Shown one piece after another: positions 48,398 through 56,815 of a DNA stretch of 56,835 nucleotides (position 1 is its first letter; each line of letters begins with the position of its first letter). The notes below the pieces were generated by a model. It made no database searches, was not told where the DNA came from, and saw only the letters and a program-made list of their open reading frames with translations. The translations under genes were made by a program, and so were the position numbers. The stretch lies in the IMG/VR virus record IMGVR_UViG_3300029309_000046, positions 1 to 56,835 of that record. One strand, given 5' to 3'. The DNA is from a virus.

Positions 48398-50728
48398 ATG
48401 GCTGTTGAAAAAAACGAAACTACTGTCGAAGAAGAATTAAAAGCTACAGATCCTGAGAACAACGAGGTTGAAGAGGAATTAGAAGTTTCTGTTGAAGGAG
48501 AAGAGCCCGAAGAAGAATTAAGACCTCAAGACGATTTCAATGCTAATCTTGCAGAGGCAATGGACGAGAGAACATTATCTCGTATGGCCAGTGAATTAGT
48601 TCAAGATTACAAAAAAGATAAAGAATCTAGAAAAGAATGGGAAGATGCTTACATAAAAGGTTTAGATCTTTTAGGTGTTAAGTACAGAGAAGTAAGTAGA
48701 CCATTTAAAGGAGCTTCCAATGTCACTCATCCGTTGTTAGCGGAAAGTGTTACACAATTCCAAGCTCAAGCATATAAAGAATTAGTACCTAGCGATGGCC
48801 CGGTTAGAACACAAATAGTAGGATTACAAACCCCGCCAATTGAACAACAAGCAGACAGAGTAAAGGATTACATGAACTACATGCTCATGGAAAAAATGGA
48901 GGAGTACACAACTGATATGGATCAGATGTTATTCTATTTACCATTGTCCGGTAGCACTTTTAAAAAAATCTATTACGATGAACTAATGCAAAGGCCTGTA
49001 TCTAAATTTATTCCAGCAGAAGATTTAGTGGTGCCATATTATGCGTCTGATCTTAAAGATACAGATAGAATTACTCACGTACAACGGCTAACGGAAAACG
49101 AAGTCGTAAAACAAATGGCGGCAGGATTTTATCGTGAGGTAGAATTAACAGGATCAGTAGATGACACAGATGAAGTTCAGAAAAAAATTAATGAACTTGA
49201 AGGTGTGAAAAAAGCAGGTAGTGATGATCTTCACACTATTTTAGAAATGCACGTTGATTTACATTTAGATGATTACGAAAAGTTTGATTCTCGTGCACAA
49301 AGTATAAAAATTCCCTACGTGGTCACCATTGACGAAGGCAGTGGTGAAATATTATCAATCTATAGAAACTATAGACCAGACGATCCAACATACAAACGTA
49401 TAGAATATTTCGTTCATTACAAATTTTTACCTGGTTTAGGTTTTTATGGCTTTGGCCTTACACATATGATTGGTGGTTTATCTCAAGCAGCTACACAATC
49501 ACTAAGACAATTAATTGATGCAGGTACTTTAAAAAATCTACCAGCAGGATTTAAGTCTAGAGGTATTAGAGTAAGAGATGATGACCAACCAATTCAGCCT
49601 GGAGAGTTTAGAGATGTAGATGCACCGGGCGGAAATATAAGAGAACAGTTTTTTAACTTACCATTTACTGAACCATCAACAACTTTATTTAACCTTTTAG
49701 GTTTTTTAGTACAAGCAGGACAAAAATTTGCAGCGATTACTGACAACAATATTGGAAATGATGCTCAAAACAGAGCAGTAGGCACAACTGTAGCCATGAT
49801 GGAGCGTGGTTCAAGGGTAATGAGTGGTGTTCACAAGCGTTGTTATTACGCAATGAAGATGGAATTTAAGATTTTAGCAAGAATTATGTCTGAATCGCTC
49901 CCACCGGAGTACCCATATGACGTTTATGGTGGTCCAAGATTTATAAAAGCGTTAGATTTTGATAATCGTGTTGATATTTTACCTGTTGCAGACCCAAATA
50001 TCATGAGTATGGCACAAAGAGTGATGCTTGCACAGACACAATTGCAAGTAGCAAGTTCAAATCCTGCAATTCATAACATTCATGAAGCATATAGACGTGT
50101 TTATGAGGCATTAGGGACAAAACAAATAGAAGCTCTGCTTAAACCAGCACCAAAACAACCTGAACCTATGGATCCTGCGAAAGAAAATGCACGTGCATTA
50201 CAAATGCAACTACTTACAGCGTTTGAATTTCAAGATCATGATGCACATATCGCTGCTCACATGGCATTTATGCAATCAAGAATGGTTCAAATTAATCCAT
50301 CAGTTTATGCGTTGTTACAATCACATATTTCTGATCACATTTCTTTTAAAGCGAAGATAGAAGTACAAGAACAATTGATGGGTGATCCAAATATGGCTGC
50401 GTTAGCACAACAGGACCCACAACAATTTCAAATTCAGTTTGATAAAGCAGTTGCAACTGCAGTTGCAGAGATAACTGAACAACTAGTTAGAGGCGAGATG
50501 CAAGCACAAGCTGGTAAACAAGATCCTTTAGTTAGATTAAAACAACAAGAAATAGATTTAAGAGCTATGGACTTACAAAGAAAAGCTGCAGAGACAAAAA
50601 TGAGAGCTGAAATGGATATGCAACAAGAAGCGTCTAAACTAGATTTTCAATATGATAAACTTGCGGAGCAGGCTGCACAATCAGACGAGAGATTAGAAGT
50701 AGCTAGAGAAAAACTTGCAAAAAAATAA
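48398..50728 (+). CDS. P22-like portal protein
   Basis: 776 residues, AAAGGA upstream. RMASELVQDYKKDKESRKEW opens the core, followed by FKGASNVTHPLLAESVTQFQ, MDQMLFYLPLSGSTFKKIYY and the wing/stem segments, matching large P22-type portals. The C-terminal 150 residues are Gln/Met-rich helix, as in P22 gp1's barrel. It forms the dodecameric DNA channel and holds terminase during packaging. Confidence 0.9.
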   Translation: MAVEKNETTVEEELKATDPENNEVEEELEVSVEGEEPEEELRPQDDFNANLAEAMDERTLSRMASELVQDYKKDKESRKEWEDAYIKGLDLLGVKYREVSRPFKGASNVTHPLLAESVTQFQAQAYKELVPSDGPVRTQIVGLQTPPIEQQADRVKDYMNYMLMEKMEEYTTDMDQMLFYLPLSGSTFKKIYYDELMQRPVSKFIPAEDLVVPYYASDLKDTDRITHVQRLTENEVVKQMAAGFYREVELTGSVDDTDEVQKKINELEGVKKAGSDDLHTILEMHVDLHLDDYEKFDSRAQSIKIPYVVTIDEGSGEILSIYRNYRPDDPTYKRIEYFVHYKFLPGLGFYGFGLTHMIGGLSQAATQSLRQLIDAGTLKNLPAGFKSRGIRVRDDDQPIQPGEFRDVDAPGGNIREQFFNLPFTEPSTTLFNLLGFLVQAGQKFAAITDNNIGNDAQNRAVGTTVAMMERGSRVMSGVHKRCYYAMKMEFKILARIMSESLPPEYPYDVYGGPRFIKALDFDNRVDILPVADPNIMSMAQRVMLAQTQLQVASSNPAIHNIHEAYRRVYEALGTKQIEALLKPAPKQPEPMDPAKENARALQMQLLTAFEFQDHDAHIAAHMAFMQSRMVQINPSVYALLQSHISDHISFKAKIEVQEQLMGDPNMAALAQQDPQQFQIQFDKAVATAVAEITEQLVRGEMQAQAGKQDPLVRLKQQEIDLRAMDLQRKAAETKMRAEMDMQQEASKLDFQYDKLAEQAAQSDERLEVAREKLAKK

Positions 50729-51002
50729 AGATCCAAAAGTAGGAACAGGAAAAAAACCGAAAGGTTCAGGAAGAAGACTCTATACTGACGAGAATCCAAA
50801 AGACACAGTAAGAATAAAATTTGCAACACCAGCAGATGCAAGTGCAACGGTTGCAAAAGTAAAAAGAATTAACAAACCATTTGCTAGAAAGATACAGATC
50901 TTAACAGTAGGTGAACAACGTGCTAAAGTAATGGGTAAATTAAAAGTGGCATCAATATTTAAGGCAGGAAAAAATGCGATCAGAAAAACAAAAAAAACGT
51001 AA
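50715..51002 (+). CDS. Conserved small basic protein, 95 aa (TTG start)
   Basis: TTG at 50715 inside the portal 3' end. GTGKKPKGSGRRLYTDENPK then DTVRIKFATPADASATVAKV is a conserved marine phage pattern located after portal genes. The end is Lys-rich. Function unknown; no strong ribosome binding site. Confidence 0.68.
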   Translation: MQKNKDPKVGTGKKPKGSGRRLYTDENPKDTVRIKFATPADASATVAKVKRINKPFARKIQILTVGEQRAKVMGKLKVASIFKAGKNAIRKTKKT

Positions 51003-51117
51003 GGGACTTAGTGGAGGAGTAAGATATGGACCGCCCCCTAAAAAAGGGCCTAACCCACAAGGAATAAAAGTAAGTGAACGAAAAAAACTCTTACGAAAAC
51101 TTGCCGGAAAAGTATAA
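50974..51117 (+). CDS. Small basic protein, 47 aa
   Basis: GGCAGGAAAA precedes the ATG. KKRKGLSGGVRYGPPPKKGP and NPQGIKV are a conserved block in small marine podovirus proteins. The stop lies inside the homing endonuclease gene. Function unknown. Confidence 0.7.
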   Translation: MRSEKQKKRKGLSGGVRYGPPPKKGPNPQGIKVSERKKLLRKLAGKV

Positions 51118-51415
51118 ATTAATTTTTCTTGCAGGACTGTTTGACGGCGAAGGAAGCTTCGGTATATGGGGCAAAGGGGATGGTAGAAAATCATTTCAAT
51201 GTTCTGTTGAAATGTGTGATCAAGATTCAGTACAAAAATTTGCAGAATTTTTTGGTGGAAGAGTAGTAAAACCTAGACTAAGAAAGAGTCATTGGACACA
51301 AACCTATAAATGGAAGCTATCGGGTGGTAGGGCTTACGAATGTATTGAGATGATGATAGAATATATGTGTTTACGAAGACAGGAGAAATACGCAAATGTG
51401 GTTTCAAGCAATTAA
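51074..51415 (+). CDS. LAGLIDADG homing endonuclease (GTG start)
   Basis: 113 residues. FLAGLFDGEGSFGIWGKG (LAGLFDGEG at 19-27) is a single LAGLIDADG motif, followed by VEMCDQDSVQKFAEFFGGRV and the WKLSGGRAYECIEMM segment typical of free-standing phage homing enzymes acting as homodimers. GTG start lies within the upstream small gene, and the 3' end overlaps the holin-like gene by 20 bases. Likely mobile and inserted in the late gene cluster. Confidence 0.87.
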   Translation: MNEKNSYENLPEKYKLIFLAGLFDGEGSFGIWGKGDGRKSFQCSVEMCDQDSVQKFAEFFGGRVVKPRLRKSHWTQTYKWKLSGGRAYECIEMMIEYMCLRRQEKYANVVSSN

Positions 51416-51776
51416 ATTAGCAGTATCTGCAGGAAGTAAGATATACGCTAACAAACAAAAAGCTAAAGTAGCGATGTCTGATGCACAATTGCTACATGCA
51501 GAACGTCAAGCCCGAGGTGAGGAAGCTTACCAGGGTAAATTATTAGAAGCTCGTCAATCAGATTACAAGGACGAGGCCGTTCTCATAATTCTCACGTTGC
51601 CCATATTGGTGCTTGCATATGGAGTTTTTTCAGATGACGTGCAAGCTATGGACAAGATAAAAGTTTTCTTTGAGCATTTCCAGTCGCTCCCGAGCTGGTT
51701 CACAAATTTGTGGATTCTTGTCGTAGCGAGCATTTATGGTATTAAGGGAACTCAAATATTTAAGGGTAAGAAATGA
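51396..51776 (+). CDS. Holin-like membrane protein, 126 aa
   Basis: N-terminal amphipathic helix (MWFQAIKLAVSAGSKIYANK), then charged helix with MSDAQLLHAERQARGEEAYQ, then two hydrophobic segments at about 61-80 (AVLIILTLPILVLAYGVFSD) and 100-118 (FTNLWILVVASIYGIKG). This layout is widespread in marine phages and commonly called holin. It would release the endolysin or sense membrane state; function inferred. Confidence 0.72.
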   Translation: MWFQAIKLAVSAGSKIYANKQKAKVAMSDAQLLHAERQARGEEAYQGKLLEARQSDYKDEAVLIILTLPILVLAYGVFSDDVQAMDKIKVFFEHFQSLPSWFTNLWILVVASIYGIKGTQIFKGKK

Positions 51777-51928
51777 ATTTAATTAGAGACTTACAGAAAC
51801 AATTTAAAGAAAAAAGAATGAAAGATTCTGCAATAGCTCAACTTCGTAAAAGAAGTAAAGACTCAGTGGCTAGACCTAAAGCAGAAAAAAATATATTATC
51901 AACAGATAAAAGGATGCAACAGATATGA
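51773..51928 (+). CDS. Small basic helical protein, 51 aa
   Basis: ATGA junctions on both sides. MNLIRDLQKQFKEKRMKDSA then IAQLRKRSKDSVARPKAEKN. Found in this position in related phages in my reading of such clusters, but function unknown. Confidence 0.6.
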   Translation: MNLIRDLQKQFKEKRMKDSAIAQLRKRSKDSVARPKAEKNILSTDKRMQQI

Positions 51929-52629
51929 CAAAATTATGCCCAAGAGGAAAAGCTGCAGCAAAGCGTAAGTTTAAAGTTTACCCGTCTGCATATGCGAACG
52001 CATACGCTAGCAAAATTTGTGCTGGTAAAATAAAAGATCCATCAGGTGTAAAGAGAAAAGATTTTAGGGGACCAAAACCAAAAGGTGCAAGTGAAGGTGA
52101 GTTTATTAAAAAACCACAACCACCTTTGAGAAATAAAAAGAATATCAGAAGAGTTTTAAGTCCAAGAGAAATTGAATATCAAAAAAAGAAAAAAGCTTAT
52201 GATGTTTTAACAGGTAATGAAAATAGAAGACCAAGACCAAAAAGGATGAAAGTTGGTATGGCTGTTTCTGCCGGTTCACAATCAGGTATGGGTAGATTAC
52301 AGAAGTCAGGGTTGATGAAAGCTAAAAAAGGTAAAATGATGATTATGATTGCTGTGGGTAAACCTGAAAAAAAATCTAAAGGTGGTGATGCTAAAATAAA
52401 AAAAGTAATTAAGGGATTACATAAAGCATCAGCTCTTCATAAAGGACAAGCAAAATCTTTACAAACTGTTGTAAAAAAAGCAAATAAAGGTGCAATCATG
52501 AATGTTGCTAACAAATTAGAAAAAGCATCAAAAGCACATGCGGGTCAAGCTAAAATTTTAAAATCACTAAAACTATCAAGAGGTGGTGGTGCTGCAATTA
52601 GAGGAACAAATTTTAAAGGTGTTTTCTAA
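51925..52629 (+). CDS. Conserved basic virion-type protein with CPRGKAAAKRKF motif
   Basis: 234 residues, AAAAGGA upstream. LCPRGKAAAKRKFKVYPSAY then ANAYASKICAGKIKDPSG is a strongly conserved block seen in marine phages and some large algal viruses. The rest is Lys-rich, with AKIKKVIKGLHKASALHKGQ and a related repeat near 190-210. Ends GGGAAIRGTNFKGVF, a tail shared with the gene at 53115. Function unknown. Confidence 0.72.
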   Translation: MTKLCPRGKAAAKRKFKVYPSAYANAYASKICAGKIKDPSGVKRKDFRGPKPKGASEGEFIKKPQPPLRNKKNIRRVLSPREIEYQKKKKAYDVLTGNENRRPRPKRMKVGMAVSAGSQSGMGRLQKSGLMKAKKGKMMIMIAVGKPEKKSKGGDAKIKKVIKGLHKASALHKGQAKSLQTVVKKANKGAIMNVANKLEKASKAHAGQAKILKSLKLSRGGGAAIRGTNFKGVF

Positions 52630-52973
52630 TGTACAAGAGAGGCACTTGTTGGGAAGGTTATGTTCAAGCGGGCATGAAAAAGAAGGGGAGCAAAATGGTT
52701 CCCAACTGTGTTCCAGCAGGTTCCAAAAAAATGAAAGAAGGTGGACTAACTAAGTGGTTCAAAGAAAAATGGGTAGACATTGGAGCAAGAAAAAAAGGTG
52801 GCAAGTTTCAGGAGTGTGGAAGAAAATCTGCCAGTGGTTCAAAAAGGAAATATCCGAAGTGCGTACCACTTGCAAAAGCCACAGCGATGACAAAGTCGCA
52901 AAGGGCTTCTGCTGTTGCCAGAAAAAGAGCGGCTAGTAATACTGGCCCTAAACCAACAAACGTGAGGACATAA
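52629..52973 (+). CDS. Conserved basic Cys-containing protein, 114 aa
   Basis: MYKRGTCWEGYVQAGMKKKG, then GGLTKWFKEKWVDIGARKKG and CGRKSASGSKRKYPKCVPLA, ending in a Ser/Ala/Lys-rich NTGPKPTNVRT. The WVDIGA-to-YPKCVP block recurs in cyanophages and algal viruses without assigned function. Four Cys could bind metal. ATG overlaps the previous stop by one base. Confidence 0.72.
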   Translation: MYKRGTCWEGYVQAGMKKKGSKMVPNCVPAGSKKMKEGGLTKWFKEKWVDIGARKKGGKFQECGRKSASGSKRKYPKCVPLAKATAMTKSQRASAVARKRAASNTGPKPTNVRT

Positions 52974-52974
52974 T

Positions 52975-53115
52975 ATGTGGATATGGAAGTGGATAAAAAA
53001 ATGGTTTACACCAAAAAAAGAAATTGTAATAGGTCAACCTGAGAATCCAAAGGTAGACTTAACAGGTCTTACTAAAGGTGATATAAAGAAATTAAAAGCA
53101 CAAGGAAAATTATAA
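52975..53115 (+). CDS. Small protein, 46 aa
   Basis: MWIWKWIKKWFTPKKEIVIG: a Trp-rich amphipathic start that may bind membranes, then KVDLTGLTKGDIKKLKAQGK. TAATG junction with the next gene. Function unknown. Confidence 0.58.
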   Translation: MWIWKWIKKWFTPKKEIVIGQPENPKVDLTGLTKGDIKKLKAQGKL

Positions 53116-53435
53116 TGAGTGAAATGTTTTACGCAGAATCTGAGGATAGTAAAAAAAAGTTTGCTGATCAAAGAAAAAAAAGAAAAAAATTAAAAGAAGG
53201 TGTTGATAAAATTATTAAAGATATTTACTCAAAGAAAAAACCTAAAAAGAAATACGAGCGTTTACCTCAAACAAGAAATAAACAACAACCATCAAGATCT
53301 ATGACTATTGACACTACTACTAGTGCTTATGGAGACTCTGCTAAAGGAAGACCTGTTCCAAAGTTGAAAGAAGGTGGTATGTGTAGAGGTGCAGGAGCAG
53401 CTATAAAAGGCACTAAATTTCAAGGTGTTTTTTAA
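53115..53435 (+). CDS. Basic protein with shared C-terminal GAAIKGT tail, 106 aa
   Basis: Lys-rich middle (KKRKKLKEGVDKIIKDIYSK) and a C-terminus KEGGMCRGAGAAIKGTKFQG plus VF, matching the tail of the gene at 51925. The shared tail suggests a common packaging, targeting or maturation signal. No enzymatic motif. Confidence 0.65.
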   Translation: MSEMFYAESEDSKKKFADQRKKRKKLKEGVDKIIKDIYSKKKPKKKYERLPQTRNKQQPSRSMTIDTTTSAYGDSAKGRPVPKLKEGGMCRGAGAAIKGTKFQGVF

Positions 53436-53470
53436 TTGCATCTAAATACTTATTAATATAAAAAACCTCT

Positions 53471-54070
53471 ATGATCCGTGGAGATAGCTCCGAATATGAA
53501 TTATTAAAAAAATGGTGCGAAACATTACCCTTTTTTGAAAAACCAAAATTAGTTACGACTTGTGAAGTTGGTGTGCGTGAGGGTTTAGGTTCACAAATAA
53601 TAATGATGAGTTTAGTCCCTAGACTTGGTAAAGTAGAATATCAACATTATGCAATAGATCCCTATGGAGATTTAGAATACAAACACTTTGATAATCATCC
53701 TCAATGGAAAAGGGATGGCAAATGGAGTTCCGAGGCCCCTAAATATTCTAATGAAATGAGAGATCAAATGATAAAAGATTTTGCAGGCAATCCACATTAC
53801 AAATTCTATAATATGACTGATATTGAATATATGGATATATTCAATTTAAGCAAAACCATATATGATTTAGTATTTCTAGATGGTCCACACACAACAAAAG
53901 ATATTTTAAGAGAGGCTTTATGGTTTGCAGAAAGATCAAGAAAAGGAACAAGAATAATTATTGATGATTATAATTTATGTAATTTTGAAGTTATAAGAGC
54001 AGCTATTTCTTACTGGGATTTTAAAATTAATGAAAAAGGCAAACATAAAGTTTGTTTAGAAAAAATATAA
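53471..54070 (+). CDS. Class I SAM-dependent methyltransferase
   Basis: 199 residues. TTCEVGVREGLGSQIIM is the SAM-binding motif I (E32-G40), and YDLVFLDGPHTTKDILREAL near 135 matches the acidic motif of the Methyltransf_24 type; TRIIIDDYN follows. Substrate unknown; sugar or small-molecule methylation is possible. It lies between virion genes and overlaps the next by one base. Confidence 0.8.
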   Translation: MIRGDSSEYELLKKWCETLPFFEKPKLVTTCEVGVREGLGSQIIMMSLVPRLGKVEYQHYAIDPYGDLEYKHFDNHPQWKRDGKWSSEAPKYSNEMRDQMIKDFAGNPHYKFYNMTDIEYMDIFNLSKTIYDLVFLDGPHTTKDILREALWFAERSRKGTRIIIDDYNLCNFEVIRAAISYWDFKINEKGKHKVCLEKI

Positions 54071-54285
54071 TGGATATAGATACAATTTCATTTATACAAA
54101 GAAGGTTAAAGAAAAGAATTGATCAATTAAAAGATCAGGCCTTCTACGGAGTTGACACTATGGAAAAACTGCAATATGCTAGAGGCCAAATCAGATCACT
54201 AGAGGATCTGCAACAGGATCTTAAAGACCTGCTGTTAACAACGGAGTATGAAGATGAAGTCCACGGAAGTACCGAAGAGGACTGA
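54070..54285 (+). CDS. Conserved hypothetical protein, 71 aa
   Basis: ATG at 54070 overlaps the methyltransferase stop; the frame is open to 54052. MDIDTISFIQRRLKKRIDQL, then QYARGQIRSLEDLQQDLKDL, a coiled-coil pair conserved in marine phages. Acidic end. It overlaps the co-chaperonin gene. Function unknown. Confidence 0.66.
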   Translation: MDIDTISFIQRRLKKRIDQLKDQAFYGVDTMEKLQYARGQIRSLEDLQQDLKDLLLTTEYEDEVHGSTEED

Positions 54286-54697
54286 GGCACTTTTGAACGC
54301 GTATAAAAACGAGGAAGAAGTGAAAACAGTTCTAGATCCAAAAGCGATCGAACAATCAACATTAGATAAATTACCAAGTCCTACAGGTTATAGACTTTTA
54401 GTCTTGCCTTATGCTGGTCCTAAAAAAACCAAAGGCGGTATTTACTTATCTGATACAACACAAGAAACAATACAGATGACTACAGTTTGTGGTCTTGTGC
54501 TAAAAATGGGAGATCTTTGTTATCACGATAAAGATAAATTTCCAAAAGGACCATGGTGTAAACTAAATGAGTGGATAATATTTAGTAGATACGCTGGTTC
54601 AAGATTCAAAATAGATGGTGGTGAAGTAAGAGTGTTGAATGACGATGAAGTTATTTCAACTATTTCTAATCCAGCAGATATTTTGCACCATTATTAA
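54254..54697 (+). CDS. GroES-like co-chaperonin
   Basis: 147 residues from ATG 54254, with GGAG 7 bases upstream (ATG 54248 also open). PTGYRLLVLPYAGPKKTKGG IYLSDTTQ (in two pieces) and the later GLVLKMGDLCYHD, WCKLNEWIIFSRYAG and VRVLNDDEVIS form the Cpn10 beta-barrel with a mobile-loop region. Like T4 gp31 it may help host GroEL fold the capsid protein. Position directly before scaffold and head genes supports this. Confidence 0.85.
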   Translation: MKSTEVPKRTEALLNAYKNEEEVKTVLDPKAIEQSTLDKLPSPTGYRLLVLPYAGPKKTKGGIYLSDTTQETIQMTTVCGLVLKMGDLCYHDKDKFPKGPWCKLNEWIIFSRYAGSRFKIDGGEVRVLNDDEVISTISNPADILHHY

Positions 54698-54707
54698 GGA
54701 GGAATAA

Positions 54708-55709
54708 ATGGCAGAAGAAAATAAAAGTCCAGAAGTAGAAATTGATACTGATGGCGTTAACGAAGAAACAATAAACGTAGATGCACCAGAAGTATCTAAT
54801 GAAGCCTTTGAAAAAAAACAAGATGTTGACTTAGGGTATACAGATGTAACTGGTGGTAAAACTGCAAAACAACTTTTAAAAGAATCTAAAGAAGAACCAA
54901 AAGAAGAAGTCCAGATTGAGGAAAAACAAGAGAAAAAAACTCAATCCGATGAAGAAGGTTTGGAGGATTATTCTGAAAAAGTTAAAAAAAGAATTTCTAA
55001 GTTAACTTTTCAGGTAAGAGAAGCTGAAAGAAGAGAAAAAGCAGCTACTGAGTATGCAAAAGGCTTAAAAGATAAATATGAATCAATTTCTAAAAAGTTT
55101 GATGAAACTGATACAAATTATCTTAAGGAATACGGTTCACGTGTTGATGCAGAAAGAGAAAAAGCAAAAAACGCTCTTAAAACTGCATTAGAAGCAAACG
55201 ATGTGAATGCCATAGCTGATGCTCAAGATGTTTTAGCTAAGCTTTCAGTAGAAAAAGAAAAAGTTGCTTTAGCACAAGCTGAAAAAGAAGTGAAAGCTAA
55301 AGAAGCTGCTGAAAAGAAAACTGACGAAACACCTTCACAACCACAACCTCAAATATCACAAAGAGCTCAAAGTTGGGCTGAAGATAATGAATGGTTTGGC
55401 TCTGATAGAGTAATGACCTCAGCTGCTATGGGTATCCATGAGGATTTGATACAGCAGGGAATTGACGCAGAGAGTGATGAATACTATAATCAAATAAACA
55501 AACGTATGAAGGAGTATTTCCCTCAAAAGTTTGCTCAGAGTTCTACGGAAGAAACACCTATGAAGCAACCCGTCCAAAACGTAGGTTCAGTTAGTAGAAG
55601 ATCTGGAGGACGCAAGTCTGTGAAACTCACCAAATCACAGGTAGTTATCGCTAAGAAATTAGGGGTGCCACTAGAGGAATACGCAAAATACGTGAAGGAA
55701 GGAGCCTAA
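54708..55709 (+). CDS. Scaffolding protein
   Basis: 333 residues, AAGGAGG upstream. Acidic, disordered N-terminus; long coiled coil at about 95-200 (VREAERREKAATEYAKGLKD, EKVALAQAEKEVKAKEAAEK); then SWAEDNEWFGSDRVMTSAAM and a basic C-terminus (RRSGGRKSVKLTKSQVVIAK). This composition and the basic end fit phage scaffolds that bind capsid protein. It precedes the head genes. Confidence 0.82.
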   Translation: MAEENKSPEVEIDTDGVNEETINVDAPEVSNEAFEKKQDVDLGYTDVTGGKTAKQLLKESKEEPKEEVQIEEKQEKKTQSDEEGLEDYSEKVKKRISKLTFQVREAERREKAATEYAKGLKDKYESISKKFDETDTNYLKEYGSRVDAEREKAKNALKTALEANDVNAIADAQDVLAKLSVEKEKVALAQAEKEVKAKEAAEKKTDETPSQPQPQISQRAQSWAEDNEWFGSDRVMTSAAMGIHEDLIQQGIDAESDEYYNQINKRMKEYFPQKFAQSSTEETPMKQPVQNVGSVSRRSGGRKSVKLTKSQVVIAKKLGVPLEEYAKYVKEGA

Positions 55710-55710
55710 T

Positions 55711-56178
55711 ATGAATAAAGTAAAAACTTCACGCGAGTCTGAATCTAGAACAAAACTTTCTAGAAAGAAAGATTGGACTCCACCATCCAGTTTGGATGCG
55801 CCAGCTGCACCGCAGGGTTATGCACATAGATGGATAAGAACCTCTGCGAATGGCTTCGAAGATCCAGGTAATGTATCTAAGAAGTTACGAGAAGGTTGGG
55901 AATTCGTTAAAGCCGAAACCATTTTAAATGAAATCGGTGAAAATGATTACCCAGTTATTCACGAAGGAAAACATGCTGGCCTGATCGGAATTGGTGGCCT
56001 TGTGTTGGCAAGGATACCGGAGGAGATATTGAAAAGTCGTGCTGAGTATTTTAGAAAAATAACTCAAGACAGAACAGACGCGATTGATCGGGATCTTATG
56101 AAGGAACAACACCCGGACATGCCTATCAATATTGATAGACAGTCTAGAGTTACCTTTGGTGGTAGTCGTAAAAAATAA
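55711..56178 (+). CDS. Conserved head-module protein, 155 aa
   Basis: AAGGAG upstream. KKDWTPPSSLDAPAAPQGYA, then HRWIR, REGWEFVKAET, HAGLIGIGGLVLARIPEEIL and DRQSRVTFGGSRKK form a conserved marine phage pattern. It lies between scaffold and head genes. A structural or decoration role is inferred; no enzymatic motif seen. Confidence 0.7.
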   Translation: MNKVKTSRESESRTKLSRKKDWTPPSSLDAPAAPQGYAHRWIRTSANGFEDPGNVSKKLREGWEFVKAETILNEIGENDYPVIHEGKHAGLIGIGGLVLARIPEEILKSRAEYFRKITQDRTDAIDRDLMKEQHPDMPINIDRQSRVTFGGSRKK

Positions 56179-56236
56179 TTTTTTTGCATTACCTACCCGA
56201 TGTAGCTTGGATTAATAACTTAAAGGAGAAACAACT

Positions 56237-56815
56237 ATGGCTAATGTCGAAGAAAAGTTTGGTCTAAGACCTTACAGAAAACTAGACGGTACACCTTTAG
56301 CTGGAGCTCAAAACAGATATACGATTGCATCAGGATACGCAGACGCGATTTTCCAAGGAGAAATGGTTGAACCATTAGGAACTGGAAATATTCAAAGACA
56401 CGGTCCTAATACTTCGGATGCTGTTATTGGGGTTTTTAACGGATGTTTCTATACAGATCCAACTACTCAAAAGCCAACTTATAGCAATTACTACCCAGGT
56501 GGTATTGCTGCTTCTGACATCACTGCATTTGTCATTGATGATCCAGATGCAGTATTCTTAATTGATGCTGATGCGGCTTTCACTAGAGCAGATTTGTACA
56601 AGAACTACTCTGTTACAAACACTACTGGTGTTACACAAACAGGAATATCTAAACAGCAACTAGATGTAAGTGTATCTGGTACAGCAACTACTTTTGCTAT
56701 TCAAGCAATTGATATTTGCCAAGACCCAGATAACTCTGACACGTCTTCTGCTAATGCAAATATTCTTGTTAGAATCAACAATCACTTCTTTAGAAGTGGT
56801 ACAGGTATAGCGTAA
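56237..56815 (+). CDS. Virion structural protein, 192 aa
   Basis: AAAGGAG upstream. FGLRPYRKLDGTPLAGAQNR opens a beta-rich protein with ASGYADAIFQGEMVEPLGTG and VIGVFNGCFYTDP. Such proteins lie next to the major capsid gene in marine phages and may decorate the head. It ends in ILVRINNHFFRSGTGIA. The next gene starts after 15 bases. Confidence 0.72.
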   Translation: MANVEEKFGLRPYRKLDGTPLAGAQNRYTIASGYADAIFQGEMVEPLGTGNIQRHGPNTSDAVIGVFNGCFYTDPTTQKPTYSNYYPGGIAASDITAFVIDDPDAVFLIDADAAFTRADLYKNYSVTNTTGVTQTGISKQQLDVSVSGTATTFAIQAIDICQDPDNSDTSSANANILVRINNHFFRSGTGIA

